DNA of 64,000 bases from Clostridiales bacterium (lineage in GTDB: Bacteria; Bacillota; Clostridia; Christensenellales; Aristaeellaceae). Position 1 is the first letter of the stretch; each line of letters starts with the position of its first letter. The stretch spans positions 1 to 64,000 of the forward strand of contig SFNY01000009.1 of assembly GCA_004554085.1 (NCBI GenBank), read 5' to 3'. Of the stretch, positions 24,981 through 33,624 are shown one piece after another. The notes beneath the pieces were generated by a model, which searched no databases, was not told where the DNA came from, and was given only the letters and a program-made list of their open reading frames with translations. The position numbers were made by a program, and so were the translations under genes.

Positions 24981-25220
24981 ATGAAGATTCAGATTTGCGT
25001 TGGCAGCACCTGCCATCTTTGCGGTTCCAAGAAGGTCGTCACCCGCTTCCAGGAGCTGGTTGCGGAGAACAATCTGCAGGCGGAGGTCGAACTGTCCGGC
25101 AAGTTCTGCATGGGCAAGTGCGGCGAGGGCGTGAGCGTCATGATCGGCGACACCGTGTATTCCGTAAAGCCGGAGGAAGTGGACGAGTTCTTCAAGAACG
25201 AGGTTCTGGCAAAGATCTAA
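24981..25220 (+). CDS. Thioredoxin-like [2Fe-2S] ferredoxin (NuoE C-terminal type)
   Basis: A 79-residue protein with the NuoE/thioredoxin-like ferredoxin plan: ICVGSTCHLCGSKKV at the N-terminus and GKFCMGKCGEGVSV later, giving the C-x4/5-C ... C-x3-C cluster ligands. AGGAGGTACGGAT precedes the ATG at 24981. It is too small to be a NuoE subunit and probably feeds or senses electrons for the hydrogenase-like protein downstream. An 84-nt gap with a hairpin separates them. Confidence 0.85.
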   Translation: MKIQICVGSTCHLCGSKKVVTRFQELVAENNLQAEVELSGKFCMGKCGEGVSVMIGDTVYSVKPEEVDEFFKNEVLAKI

Positions 25221-25235
25221 AGAAAAGGTGCGCAA

Positions 25236-25266
25236 GACCGGCGGCTCCGATCGGGGGCTGCCGGTC
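25236..25266. other. Hairpin between the 2Fe-2S and hydrogenase-like genes
   Basis: GACCGGC (25236-25242) pairs with GCCGGTC (25260-25266), with further GC pairing inside. No T-tract follows. It could be an attenuating or stabilising structure. Confidence 0.45.
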
Positions 25267-25304
25267 TGTGCAATCCGCGCGGACTGCGCATACGGGAGGT
25301 AAAC

Positions 25305-26654
25305 ATGAACCAGATCATCCGACTCAGCAATGTGGAGTGCAAGGACTGCTACAAGTGCATCCGCAATTGCCCGGTGAAGGCCATCCGTTACAGCGACGGC
25401 CACGCGGCCATCGTCCAGGCGGAGTGCATCCTCTGTGGCGAATGCGTGGTCACCTGCCCGCAACGGGGCGACTTCGTCGCCAGCCAGACGGAGGAGATTC
25501 GTTCGATCATCCGCAGCGGACGGAGGGTGGTGGCCAGCGTCGCGCCCTCCTTCATCTCGGATCTGCCCGTGGGTTCCATCGAGGGCATGCGCGCGACGCT
25601 TCAGAAGCTCGGCTTCTACGACGCACAGGAGACCTCGCTGGGCGCGGAGATCGTCTCCCGGGAGTACGAGCGCATCATGCAGGAGAACGAGATGGACCTG
25701 CTGATTTCCAGCTGCTGCACCTCCGTGGTCATGCTGATCCAGCGCTACTATCCGGATGTGCTGCCGTACCTCGCCCCGGTCAAGAGTCCGATGCAGCTTC
25801 ACTGCGAGATGCTCAAGCAGCAGTACCCCGACGCCTACACCGTGTTCATCGGCCCCTGCTACGCCAAGAAGGGCGAGGCGGAGCTGAGCGAGAGCGTGGA
25901 CATGGGCATCACCTTCTACGAGCTGCGGGAGTGGATGCGCGAGGAAGGCGTGGAGCCGGTGCACATCGAGAACCACGACACCGGCAAGCGCGCGCGCCGC
26001 TATCCGCGTCAGGACGGCCTGGTGAAGTCCATGACCCCGGTGAAGGGCTGGAACCGCGTGGCCATCGACGGTGTGAACGACTGCATCGCGGCCCTCAGCG
26101 AGATTCGCCACGGCGGCGTGGAAAAGACCTTCCTGGAGATGACCGCCTGCGAGGGCAGCTGCGTCAACGGCCCCGCCATCCGCAAGAACCGCTACGAGAA
26201 CCGCATTCGCGGCACCGTGGCGGTGAACGAGTACTCCGGAAACGACGACTTTGGCGTGACCACCGACATCCCGCTGCGCATCTATCACGACCCCGAGCCG
26301 GTGATGCGCCGCATCCCCACAGAGGACGAGATTCAGGCGGTGCTGAAGAAGCTGGGGAAGGACACCCGCAAGACGGCCATCAACTGCGGCTGCTGCGGCT
26401 ATCCAACCTGCCGCAAGATGGCCATCGCCATCTGCCGCGACATGGCCCAGCTGGACATGTGCCTGCCCTACGTGCGCGAGAAGGCGGAGTTCCACTCCCG
26501 CGAGATCATCGACAGCACGCTGGAGGCGGCGGACCAGCTGATCGACAAGCAAATGCGCGTGGTGCAGAACATCGCCTCGATTCTGGGCGAGAGCACCGCA
26601 GAGACCAAGGTGATGCTGACAAAACTGAAGGAAGCGGTACAGAGCGATGCATGA
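25305..26654 (+). CDS. Sensory-type [FeFe]-hydrogenase-like protein
   Basis: A 449-residue protein. The N-terminus has two [4Fe-4S] motifs, CKDCYKCIRNCPVKA and CILCGECVVTCPQRG. The H-cluster domain retains all four cluster cysteines, in variant motifs: SSCCTSVVMLI (catalytic types read TSCCPxW), IGPCYAKKGEAE and MTACEGSCVNGPA. After that comes a C-terminal [4Fe-4S] domain, CGCCGYPTCRKMA, and a helical tail (about 405-449). There are no HydB/HydC diaphorase partners. The motif changes and the adjacent PP2C phosphatase match the putative sensory groups (HydS/HfsB-like) rather than a bulk H2 producer. It overlaps the phosphatase gene by 8 nt. Confidence 0.85.
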   Translation: MNQIIRLSNVECKDCYKCIRNCPVKAIRYSDGHAAIVQAECILCGECVVTCPQRGDFVASQTEEIRSIIRSGRRVVASVAPSFISDLPVGSIEGMRATLQKLGFYDAQETSLGAEIVSREYERIMQENEMDLLISSCCTSVVMLIQRYYPDVLPYLAPVKSPMQLHCEMLKQQYPDAYTVFIGPCYAKKGEAELSESVDMGITFYELREWMREEGVEPVHIENHDTGKRARRYPRQDGLVKSMTPVKGWNRVAIDGVNDCIAALSEIRHGGVEKTFLEMTACEGSCVNGPAIRKNRYENRIRGTVAVNEYSGNDDFGVTTDIPLRIYHDPEPVMRRIPTEDEIQAVLKKLGKDTRKTAINCGCCGYPTCRKMAIAICRDMAQLDMCLPYVREKAEFHSREIIDSTLEAADQLIDKQMRVVQNIASILGESTAETKVMLTKLKEAVQSDA

Positions 26655-27816
26655 ACTCTACACCGATACCGGCTGCATGACCCTGACCAAGTTCGGCGAG
26701 CAGCTCTGCGGGGACCACATCGAGTTCCGGCTGGATGACCACGTCTCCATCTGCGTGCTGGCCGACGGCCTGGGCAGCGGCGTCAAGGCAAATATTCTGG
26801 CCACGCTCACGTCCCAGATTCTGGCGACGATGAGCGTTGGCGGCATGTCCATCGAGGACTGCGTGGACACCATCGTCCGCACCCTGCCCCAGTGCAGCGT
26901 GCGCCACGTCAACTACTCTACTTTCACCATCGTCAAGATTCGCGACCAGAAGTACGTGGAGCTGACCCGCTTCGACAATCCCCACACGGTGGTGTTGCGC
27001 GACGGCAAGAACTACGAATTCAAGTACCACTCCCGCATGATCGAGGACAAGCGCATCTTCTTCTCCAGCTTCGAGGCCCAGGAGAACGATGTGATCGTGG
27101 TCATGAGCGACGGCGCGATCTTTGCGGGCCTGGGCGGACAGTACCCCTTCGGCTGGGGTCGCGACAAGATCATCGAATACCTGGAGGAGCACTACCGCTC
27201 GGACATGACCGCCAAGGGCGTGGCCATGCTGCTGGCCCGGGAGTGCAACCGACTCTACGAGGGCAAGCCGGGGGACGACACCTCCTTCGCGGTGATGCGC
27301 GTCTGCGCCCGCGAGGCGGTGAACCTGATGATCGGCCCGCCCTCCGCCATGAACCTGGACACCGAGATGGTCAGCCAGTTCTTCGCCTCCGAGGGCATGC
27401 ACATCGTCTGCGGCGGCTCCACCAACCGCATCGCGGCGCGCTATCTGGGCAAGGAGGTGCACGCCAGCCTGAACTACGGCGAGAGCGACCTCCCGCCGAT
27501 CTATTCGCTGGAGGGCGTTGACCTCGCCACCGAGGGCGTGGTGACCATCTCCAAGGTACTGGAGTACGCCCAGGAGTACCTGGACGGCACCCAGCTCAAC
27601 CCCGTGTGGAAGCTCAACAGCGACGGCGCGGCCTGCATCGCCCACGCGCTGTTTGAGTACGCCACCGACGTGCACTTCTTCGTGGGCTGCGCCATCAACC
27701 CGGCCCATCAGAATCCCAGCCTGCCCATCGCCTTCGGCGCGAAGTTCCAGCTGATCGACCAGCTGAGCAAGTGCCTGGAGAAGATGGGAAAGAAGGTCAC
27801 GGTGCGCTTCTTCTGA
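26647..27816 (+). CDS. SpoIIE-type PP2C protein phosphatase
   Basis: A 389-residue protein. The N-terminal half is a PP2C (SpoIIE) phosphatase with metal-ligand motifs VLADGLGSGVKAN, VVMSDGAIFAG and KPGDDTSFAVM. The C-terminal half (about 230-389) has no motif I recognise but is Gly/Ala-rich at IVCGGSTNRIAARYLG and may be a regulatory domain. Phosphatases of this kind sit next to sensory [FeFe]-hydrogenases in Clostridia and are thought to convert a redox or H2 signal into dephosphorylation of a target. The 8-nt overlap with the hydrogenase-like gene and the following terminator make it the last gene of the island. Confidence 0.88.
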   Translation: MHELYTDTGCMTLTKFGEQLCGDHIEFRLDDHVSICVLADGLGSGVKANILATLTSQILATMSVGGMSIEDCVDTIVRTLPQCSVRHVNYSTFTIVKIRDQKYVELTRFDNPHTVVLRDGKNYEFKYHSRMIEDKRIFFSSFEAQENDVIVVMSDGAIFAGLGGQYPFGWGRDKIIEYLEEHYRSDMTAKGVAMLLARECNRLYEGKPGDDTSFAVMRVCAREAVNLMIGPPSAMNLDTEMVSQFFASEGMHIVCGGSTNRIAARYLGKEVHASLNYGESDLPPIYSLEGVDLATEGVVTISKVLEYAQEYLDGTQLNPVWKLNSDGAACIAHALFEYATDVHFFVGCAINPAHQNPSLPIAFGAKFQLIDQLSKCLEKMGKKVTVRFF

Positions 27817-27838
27817 AACGAACTCCGGCCGGGCAACG

Positions 27839-27900
27839 AAAAGCTCCCTTCGCGCGAGACAGTCGATCAACAGGGCTGTCCGTGAGAAGGGAGCTTTTTT
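27839..27900 (+). terminator. Terminator closing the redox island
   Basis: AAAAGCTCCCTT pairs with AAGGGAGCTTTTTT across a long loop (27839-27850 with 27887-27900), ending in a T-run. It lies 22 nt after the phosphatase stop codon. Confidence 0.85.
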
Positions 27901-27965
27901 ATGTCCGCGGGAGACGCGGGGCGTAGTTCTTCGGCAACTTTTTTCTGCGAATCGTAATAAAATGC

Positions 27966-27994
27966 TTGACAAATCTCAGAAACAAGAATATTAT
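27966..27994 (+). promoter_or_regulatory. Promoter of the regulator-ABC exporter operon
   Basis: TTGACA (27966-27971), 17 nt, TATTAT (27989-27994). Immediately downstream lies GTATTGATAATGATAATGG with two GATAAT repeats (28002-28013), which resemble Fur hexamers or an autoregulatory operator for the gene that follows. Confidence 0.75.
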
Positions 27995-28025
27995 TAGTAT
28001 TGATAATGATAATGGAGGCGAAACC

Positions 28026-28559
28026 ATGGGCAGGGACTTTGCAGACGTGATCATGAATCCGGTGCGGCAGCGCATCGCCCAGTATCTGATTCTGCACAGG
28101 ACGGGAACGGTCAATGAGATTGCCGCCGCGCTCAGCGACGTGCCGCGGCCCAGCCTGTACCGGCACATGAACGTGCTGCTGGAGGCGGGCTGCATCGAGG
28201 TGGTCGCGCAGAAGAGCGTGCGCGGTGCGGTGGAGCGCACCTATGCGCTGGTGGAGCAGCCGATGGGCAATCCCAGCCAGCAGGAGGTGGCAGGGCTGAT
28301 CCACGGGGTGCTGACCTCCGTGATGGCCAGCTTTGCGCGCTACTTCTCCCACGGGGACGTGGATCCGCAGAGGGATCTGCTGAGCGTGTCCTCGTCCACG
28401 CTGATGCTCTCCGACGGGGAGATGCTGGAGATGCTCCAGCGCATCGGCACCGTGTTCAACGACTACATTCAGGATCAACCCGGCGGGGAGCGCAAGCCCC
28501 GCAACATTGTATTCATTTCGGCCCCGGTGGAGGGGGAGAGGGAGTTGAAATCATGCTGA
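28026..28559 (+). CDS. Winged-helix transcriptional regulator, ArsR/HTH_20-like
   Basis: A 177-residue DNA-binding protein. Residues 8-70 form a winged helix: MNPVRQRIAQYLILHRTGT, then the recognition region VPRPSLYRHMNVLLEAGCIEVV. The C-terminal part (about 85-165) is helical and probably a ligand or dimer domain. This type is often first gene of an ABC-exporter operon and autoregulates it. GGAGG lies 7 nt before the ATG. The downstream ATPase gene overlaps by 7 nt. The inducer is unknown. Confidence 0.8.
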   Translation: MGRDFADVIMNPVRQRIAQYLILHRTGTVNEIAAALSDVPRPSLYRHMNVLLEAGCIEVVAQKSVRGAVERTYALVEQPMGNPSQQEVAGLIHGVLTSVMASFARYFSHGDVDPQRDLLSVSSSTLMLSDGEMLEMLQRIGTVFNDYIQDQPGGERKPRNIVFISAPVEGERELKSC

Positions 28560-29275
28560 AGATCGATCATCTGAGCAAGACCTATCCCGGCGGCAAGCGG
28601 GCGGTGCAGGATCTGAGCCTGCACATCGAGCCGGGCGACATCTACGGCTTCATCGGCCACAACGGCGCGGGCAAGACCACCACGCTGCGCTGCGTGGCAG
28701 GCATCATCGGATTCGACGGCGGCGAGATCCGCGTGGACGGGCACAGCGTGGCAAGCGAGCCGCTGGCCTGCAAGCGCAGCATGGCCTACGTGCCGGACAA
28801 CCCGGATCTGTACGAATACCTGACGGGCATCCAGTACCTGAACTTCATCGCGGACGTGTTTGGCGTGCCGGAGGCGGAGCGCACCGCAGCGTTCAAAAAG
28901 TACGGCGACCTGTTTGAGCTCACGGAGAACCTGGGCGACCTGATCTCCAGCTACTCCCACGGTATGAAGCAGAAGCTGACGCTGATCGCGGCGCTGTGCC
29001 ACAATCCGCGGCTGCTGGTGCTGGACGAGCCCTTTGTGGGCCTGGATCCGCTGGCGGCGCGCATGCTGAAGGACGTGATGCACGAGCTGTGCGAATCCGG
29101 CGGCGCGATCTTCTTCTCCACCCACGTGCTGGACGTGGCGGAGAAGCTGTGCAACAAGGTCGCCATCATCCGCGAGGGCAAGCTGGTTGCCTCCGGCGAG
29201 ACGAGGGCGCTGACGGGCGGTCGCTCCCTGGAGGAGCTTTTCCTGGAGGTGGTGGAGCATGCTCCGGCAGATTAA
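28553..29275 (+). CDS. ABC transporter ATP-binding protein
   Basis: A 240-residue ABC-2-type ATPase. Walker A is GHNGAGKTTTLR (about residues 36-47), the signature is SSYSHGMKQK, Walker B is LLVLDEPFVGLDP and the switch His is in FFSTHVLDVAEKL. The family resemblance is to YtrB/CcmA-like exporter ATPases. It overlaps the regulator by 7 nt and the permease by 17 nt, so the three genes form one unit. Confidence 0.93.
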   Translation: MLKIDHLSKTYPGGKRAVQDLSLHIEPGDIYGFIGHNGAGKTTTLRCVAGIIGFDGGEIRVDGHSVASEPLACKRSMAYVPDNPDLYEYLTGIQYLNFIADVFGVPEAERTAAFKKYGDLFELTENLGDLISSYSHGMKQKLTLIAALCHNPRLLVLDEPFVGLDPLAARMLKDVMHELCESGGAIFFSTHVLDVAEKLCNKVAIIREGKLVASGETRALTGGRSLEELFLEVVEHAPAD

Positions 29276-30848
29276 GCTGCTGCTGCGGGTGCAGACCTGC
29301 AACCTGTTCGGCATAAACGAGGCGCGCTACGGCAAAAGGGGCAAGCAGCGCGGCGCGCGCATCGCGCTGATGTTCGCGATGGCGCTGGTGACGCTGGTGC
29401 TCTGCGGCTATGTGGCGGGGCTGTGCTATGCGCTCTGCGTCATCGGCGCGGGGGAGAGCATTCCCATGCTGCTGGCGCTGGTGACCGGCGTGGTGGTACT
29501 GATGCTGACCATGTTCCGCGCGGGCCCAGTGATCTTCGACCTGCACAGTTACGAGCAGCTGATTTCGCTGCCGCTGCGGCCCACGGCCATCGTGATCAGC
29601 CGCTTTCTGCGCATGTATCTCTCCAACGCAGCGATGGCGCTGGCGGTGCTGCTGCCGGGCATGATCGTGGTCGTGGCAATGCTGCATCCGGGCGCTGCCT
29701 ACTGCGTCATGATGCTGCTGGGTGCGCTGGTGCTGCCGCTGATTCCCATGACCATCGCAATGCTGCTGGGCGCGCTGGTGTACGCGATTTCCGCGCGAAT
29801 GCGCAGGCGCAGTCTGGCGGTGATCGTGCTGACGCTGCTGATGACGCTGCTGCTGATCGCAGGCGCGATGCTGCTGTCCACGGTGGACGACATGGACGAT
29901 GCGCGGGTGCTGGGGCTGATCACCGCGCTGGTGAACCGCATCGGCAGCTTCTATCCGCCCGCACAGTGGTTCGGGCGCTGCGTGGCGGGCGGCAGCATCT
30001 CAGGCTTCCTCGCGCTGGCGGCAGGCTCCCTGGCCTTCTTCGCGCTGGTGGCCAGTGTGATCGGTGCGAACTTCCACCGCATCTGCGCGGCCCTGAGCAC
30101 ACGGGCGACCCGGGGACACTACGCGATGTCCGCCCAGCGGCAGAGCACGGCCTTCGCCGCGCTGTACCGCCGGGAGCTGCGCCGCTACGCCGCCTCGCCG
30201 GTGTACGTGATGAACACGCTCATCGGCGGCCTGATTGCGGTGCTGATGGGCGTGGGCGCGCTGGTCGCGATGAGGCGTGTTCCGCTGCTGCCTGAGCTGT
30301 TCTCCGAGATGGGCGCGCTCCCGGCGATTCCCTTCGTGGTGGCCTTCATGTTTGTTATTGCGCCCAGCACCAGCTGCTCCATCTCCCTGGAGGGACGGCA
30401 GTGGTGGCAGATCAAGTGCCTGCCTGTGTCGGATCGCCAGATTCTCGACGCGAAATTTGCGCTCTATCTGACGCTTACGCTGCCATGCTGGGCGGCGGCG
30501 GTGCTGCTGCTGGCGGCGGCGCTGCGTCCGTCGGGCGTGGAGCTTATGTGGCTGCTGCTGGTTCCGCTTTGCTACATCCTGTTCTCCGGCGCGCTGGGCA
30601 TGCGCATGAACCTGGCGCTGCCCTCGTTCAATTGGGAGAACGAGAACCAACCGGTGAAGCAGAGCCGGGCGGTGGGCTTTACCATGCTGCTGGGCTTTGC
30701 GGCCTCGGCGCTGCCCGCTGCGGGCGCGATTGTTCTGCCGGAGGAAGTGGGCCGCTGGCTCCCCGCCGTTGCGGCGGTCGCTCTGCTTGCCGGAGCGCTG
30801 CTGCTGTACCGAAGCTGCATGCGTGTCCGGCTGCGGGAGCTGAACTGA
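29259..30848 (+). CDS. ABC-2-type exporter permease-like protein
   Basis: A 529-residue polytopic membrane protein with about 12 hydrophobic segments. After an N-terminal amphipathic start it runs through repeated Leu/Ala/Val-rich helices; a soluble loop (about 275-310, RICAALSTRATRGHYAMS) splits the protein into two halves. No conserved catalytic motif is visible. It belongs with the ATPase upstream, since the start lies inside that gene. The substrate is unknown; a peptide, lipid or antibiotic efflux role is possible. Confidence 0.8.
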   Translation: MLRQIKLLLRVQTCNLFGINEARYGKRGKQRGARIALMFAMALVTLVLCGYVAGLCYALCVIGAGESIPMLLALVTGVVVLMLTMFRAGPVIFDLHSYEQLISLPLRPTAIVISRFLRMYLSNAAMALAVLLPGMIVVVAMLHPGAAYCVMMLLGALVLPLIPMTIAMLLGALVYAISARMRRRSLAVIVLTLLMTLLLIAGAMLLSTVDDMDDARVLGLITALVNRIGSFYPPAQWFGRCVAGGSISGFLALAAGSLAFFALVASVIGANFHRICAALSTRATRGHYAMSAQRQSTAFAALYRRELRRYAASPVYVMNTLIGGLIAVLMGVGALVAMRRVPLLPELFSEMGALPAIPFVVAFMFVIAPSTSCSISLEGRQWWQIKCLPVSDRQILDAKFALYLTLTLPCWAAAVLLLAAALRPSGVELMWLLLVPLCYILFSGALGMRMNLALPSFNWENENQPVKQSRAVGFTMLLGFAASALPAAGAIVLPEEVGRWLPAVAAVALLAGALLLYRSCMRVRLRELN

Positions 30849-30910
30849 GCTTAGACAGAACTTGAATTGTGTATTTTTATTGAGTAGATGTAAATTTCGT
30901 TGAAAACTGT

Positions 30911-30938
30911 TTGTTTCTGTTTGGGTTTGTTGTATAAT
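30911..30938 (+). promoter_or_regulatory. Promoter of metV-metF
   Basis: TTGTTT (30911-30916), 16 nt, TATAAT (30933-30938), 39 nt before the metV start codon in an AT-rich leader. Confidence 0.6.
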
Positions 30939-30976
30939 GATACTATCCGGAGGATAATACAAGGAGGTTTACCAGC

Positions 30977-31618
30977 GTGATTGTATCGAAGAGAAAGCCC
31001 GTTGAAGAAGTGCTGGCCATGCTCGAAGGCGTGAAGAAGGTCGCAATTGTCGGCTGCCACGAGTGTGCACTGGCTTGCAAGGTTGGCGGCGACGACGAGG
31101 TCGCCGAATGGAAGCAGCTGCTGGAGTCCAAGGGTTATCAGGTCACCGCGACCGCAATGCCTACGGAGAGCTGCCTGAACTTCCACGTCCGCAAGGCAGC
31201 CAAGGAGCTGCTGAAGGGTCAGCCCGAGGCGATTCTGTCCCTGGCCTGCGGCTCCGGCGTGCAGACTGTTGCGCAGAACGTGAAGAACATTCCGGTCTAT
31301 CCCGGCAGCAACACCATGTTCATCGGCCAGGTCGAGCGCGTCGGCCACTTCAATGAGATGTGCCGCATGTGCGGCGACTGCGTGCTGGGCCAGACCGGCG
31401 CGATCTGCCCCGTCACCAAGTGCGCCAAGTCCCTGGTCAACGGCCCCTGCGGCGGCGCGAAGAACGGCAAGTGCGAAGTGAACCCCGAGAACGATTGTGC
31501 GTGGATCATGATCTACAACAAGCTCGAGGCCATGGGTCAGCTGGACAAGCTGGCTGTGGACATCGAGGACAAGGATTATGACGGCAAGAGCTGGCCGCGC
31601 AGCGTCGAAGTGAAGTAA
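30977..31618 (+). CDS. metV: MetV, zinc/iron-sulfur partner of methylene-THF reductase
   Basis: A 213-residue protein of the MTHFR C-terminal-domain family. The conserved Cys pattern is CHECALACKVGGDDE near the start, then CRMCGDCVLGQTGAICPVTKC and NGPCGGAKNGKCEVNPENDC in the last third. MetV associates with MetF and is required for the NADH- or ferredoxin-linked reduction of methylene-THF to methyl-THF in acetogens. The GTG at 30977 is preceded by AAGGAGG at 9 nt. metF follows after 16 nt. Confidence 0.93.
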   Translation: MIVSKRKPVEEVLAMLEGVKKVAIVGCHECALACKVGGDDEVAEWKQLLESKGYQVTATAMPTESCLNFHVRKAAKELLKGQPEAILSLACGSGVQTVAQNVKNIPVYPGSNTMFIGQVERVGHFNEMCRMCGDCVLGQTGAICPVTKCAKSLVNGPCGGAKNGKCEVNPENDCAWIMIYNKLEAMGQLDKLAVDIEDKDYDGKSWPRSVEVK

Positions 31619-31634
31619 GAAGGAGGGCGAAGCA

Positions 31635-32555
31635 ATGAGCGTACTGGAGCAGGCCCTGGAAAATGGCGTATTTGGCATCACCGCTGAAATGGCCCCCCCG
31701 AAGGGCTACGATTTTACCGAGGAAATGAAAGTCGCCGAGTGCCTGAAGGGCATTGTGCACGGCGTGAACGTGACGGACATGCAGTCCGCGTCCCTGAAGG
31801 CCTCCTCGCTGGGCTTCTGCATCGCGCTGAAGCAGCACGGCCTGGAGCCCATCATCCAGATGACCGGTCGCGATCGCTCCCGCATGGCGATCATGGGCGA
31901 CATGCTCTCCGCAGCGGCCTTCGGCATCGACACCATGCTGGCCCTGACCGGCGACCACACCACCGTGGGCGACTGCAAGGCCTCCAAGCCCGTGTTCGAT
32001 CTGGACTCCGTGGGCATCCTGAAGATGCTCTCCAAGATGGAAGCCACCGGCAAGGACTGCGGCGGCAACGAGCTGACCTCCACGCCCCACTTCTACAAGG
32101 GCGCGGCCGTCACCCCCGTGTATGAGCCCATCTTCCTTCAGATCAACAAGCTGAAGAAGAAGGTGGACGCGGGCGCGAAGTATGTCCAGACCCAGGGCAT
32201 CTTCACCGTCGAGGCGCTGGAGACCTTCATGGAGCAGGTCGCCAAGGCCAACATCAAGGTGCACGTCATGGCCGGCATCATCCCGCTGAAGGCCGCTGGC
32301 ATGGCAAAGTACATGAACGCCAACGTGCCGGGCATCGCCGTTCCGGACGACCAGATCGAAAAGCTGGCCGCTGCGGCTGCCGAGGGCAAGGAGAAGGGCG
32401 TGAAGGGTCTGCCGATGCAGGCGGGCATCGAGATGGCCGCGAACCTCTGCCGCGAGATCAAGGAGCGCAAGCTCTGCGACGGCATCCATCTGATGACCAT
32501 CGGTGCGGAGAAGAACATCCCCACCATCCTGGAGAAGGCTGGCATCGCCATCTGA
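31635..32555 (+). CDS. metF: Methylenetetrahydrofolate reductase MetF
   Basis: A 306-residue TIM-barrel flavoenzyme reducing 5,10-methylene-THF to 5-methyl-THF. It shows the family catalytic/FAD segments ITAEMAPPKGYDF at the N-terminus, IQMTGRDRSRMAI, LALTGDHTTVGDCKAS and the C-terminal GIEMAANLCREIKE. AGGAGGGCG precedes the ATG. With MetV directly upstream and CooS/AcsB 15 kb away, it probably serves the methyl branch of the Wood-Ljungdahl pathway as well as methionine synthesis. Confidence 0.95.
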   Translation: MSVLEQALENGVFGITAEMAPPKGYDFTEEMKVAECLKGIVHGVNVTDMQSASLKASSLGFCIALKQHGLEPIIQMTGRDRSRMAIMGDMLSAAAFGIDTMLALTGDHTTVGDCKASKPVFDLDSVGILKMLSKMEATGKDCGGNELTSTPHFYKGAAVTPVYEPIFLQINKLKKKVDAGAKYVQTQGIFTVEALETFMEQVAKANIKVHVMAGIIPLKAAGMAKYMNANVPGIAVPDDQIEKLAAAAAEGKEKGVKGLPMQAGIEMAANLCREIKERKLCDGIHLMTIGAEKNIPTILEKAGIAI

Positions 32556-32571
32556 TTCCATTGAACCACAC

Positions 32572-32603
32572 ATCCCCGCGCCCGGATCGGGTGCGGGGAT
32601 TTC
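32572..32603 (+). terminator. Weak terminator after metF
   Basis: ATCCCCGC (32572-32579) pairs with GCGGGGAT (32593-32600), followed by TTCT. An extended -10, TGATATAAT (32604-32612), for the next gene starts directly after it. Confidence 0.6.
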
Positions 32604-32634
32604 TGATATAATCTTCAAATAGGGAGGCGGAAGC

Positions 32635-33624
32635 ATGTACCAGCCCTCGGAACAGCGATACGACGAGATGACCTACAAGCGCTGCGGCAACAGCGGACTC
32701 AAGCTGCCCCGGCTGTCCATCGGCCTGTGGCACAACTTCGGAAGCATCACGCCCTTCGGCACCCAGCAGGCGATCCTGCGCACTGCGTTTGATAACGGCG
32801 TCACCCACTTCGATCTGGCGGACAACTATGGTCCGCCCTACGGCGAGGCGGAGCGCAATTTCGGCATCCATATGGATCGGGACTGGCGGCCCCACCGCGA
32901 CGAGCTGGTGATCTCCACCAAGGCGGGCTACGACATGTGGGCGGGGCCCTACGGCAACTATGGCAGCCGCAAGCACCTGATCGCCGGTCTGGACGCGAGC
33001 CTGAAGCGCATGCATCTGGACTACGTGGACGTCTTCTACCACCACCGCCCCGACCCGGAGACGCCGCTGGAGGAGACCATGGGCGCGCTGGATTCCATCG
33101 TGCGCAGCGGCAAGGCGCTGTACGTGGGCATCTCCAACTATCCGGCGGAGCGCACAGCCGAGGCGGTCCGCATCCTGCGCGAACTGGGAACGCCGCTGCT
33201 GATCCATCAGGCGAAGTATTCCATGTTCGTGCGCACGCCCGAGGAGGGCCTGCTGGACGTGCTGCGCCGGGAGGGCGTGGGCATGATCGCCTTCTCGCCG
33301 CTGAACAACGGTGTGCTGACGGACAAGTATCTGCACGGTATCCCGGCGGATTCCCGGGCGGGTCACGACCCGCGCTACCTGAAGCCGGAGATGATCACAC
33401 CGGAGAAGCTGCGCAAGGTGGAGCAGCTCAACGAAATGGCACAAGCGCGGGGACAGAGTCTTGCGCAGATGGCGCTGCGCTGGGAGCTGCGGGATCCGGT
33501 GGTAACCTCCGCGCTGATCGGCGCGAGTCGCCCGGAGCAGATTCTGGAGAACCTGCGCGCCTTCGATGCGCCGGAGCTGAGCACAGACGAGCTTGCGGCC
33601 ATCGATGCAATTCTGAACAGCTAA
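32635..33624 (+). CDS. Aldo/keto reductase, YghZ-like
   Basis: A 329-residue NADPH-dependent aldo/keto reductase. Visible are CGNSGLKLPRLSIGLWHNFG at the N-terminus, the catalytic Asp/Tyr segment FDLADNYGPPYGEAE, the Lys in VISTKAGYDMW and the His in VFYHHRPDPETPLEE. The N-terminal motif and length match L-glyceraldehyde-3-phosphate reductase (YghZ/GpR) relatives, which detoxify aldehydes. GGAGG lies 7 nt before the ATG. Its stop codon overlaps the convergent spoIVFB stop by 3 nt (33622-33624 against 33621-33623), so no terminator separates the two units. Confidence 0.9.
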   Translation: MYQPSEQRYDEMTYKRCGNSGLKLPRLSIGLWHNFGSITPFGTQQAILRTAFDNGVTHFDLADNYGPPYGEAERNFGIHMDRDWRPHRDELVISTKAGYDMWAGPYGNYGSRKHLIAGLDASLKRMHLDYVDVFYHHRPDPETPLEETMGALDSIVRSGKALYVGISNYPAERTAEAVRILRELGTPLLIHQAKYSMFVRTPEEGLLDVLRREGVGMIAFSPLNNGVLTDKYLHGIPADSRAGHDPRYLKPEMITPEKLRKVEQLNEMAQARGQSLAQMALRWELRDPVVTSALIGASRPEQILENLRAFDAPELSTDELAAIDAILNS

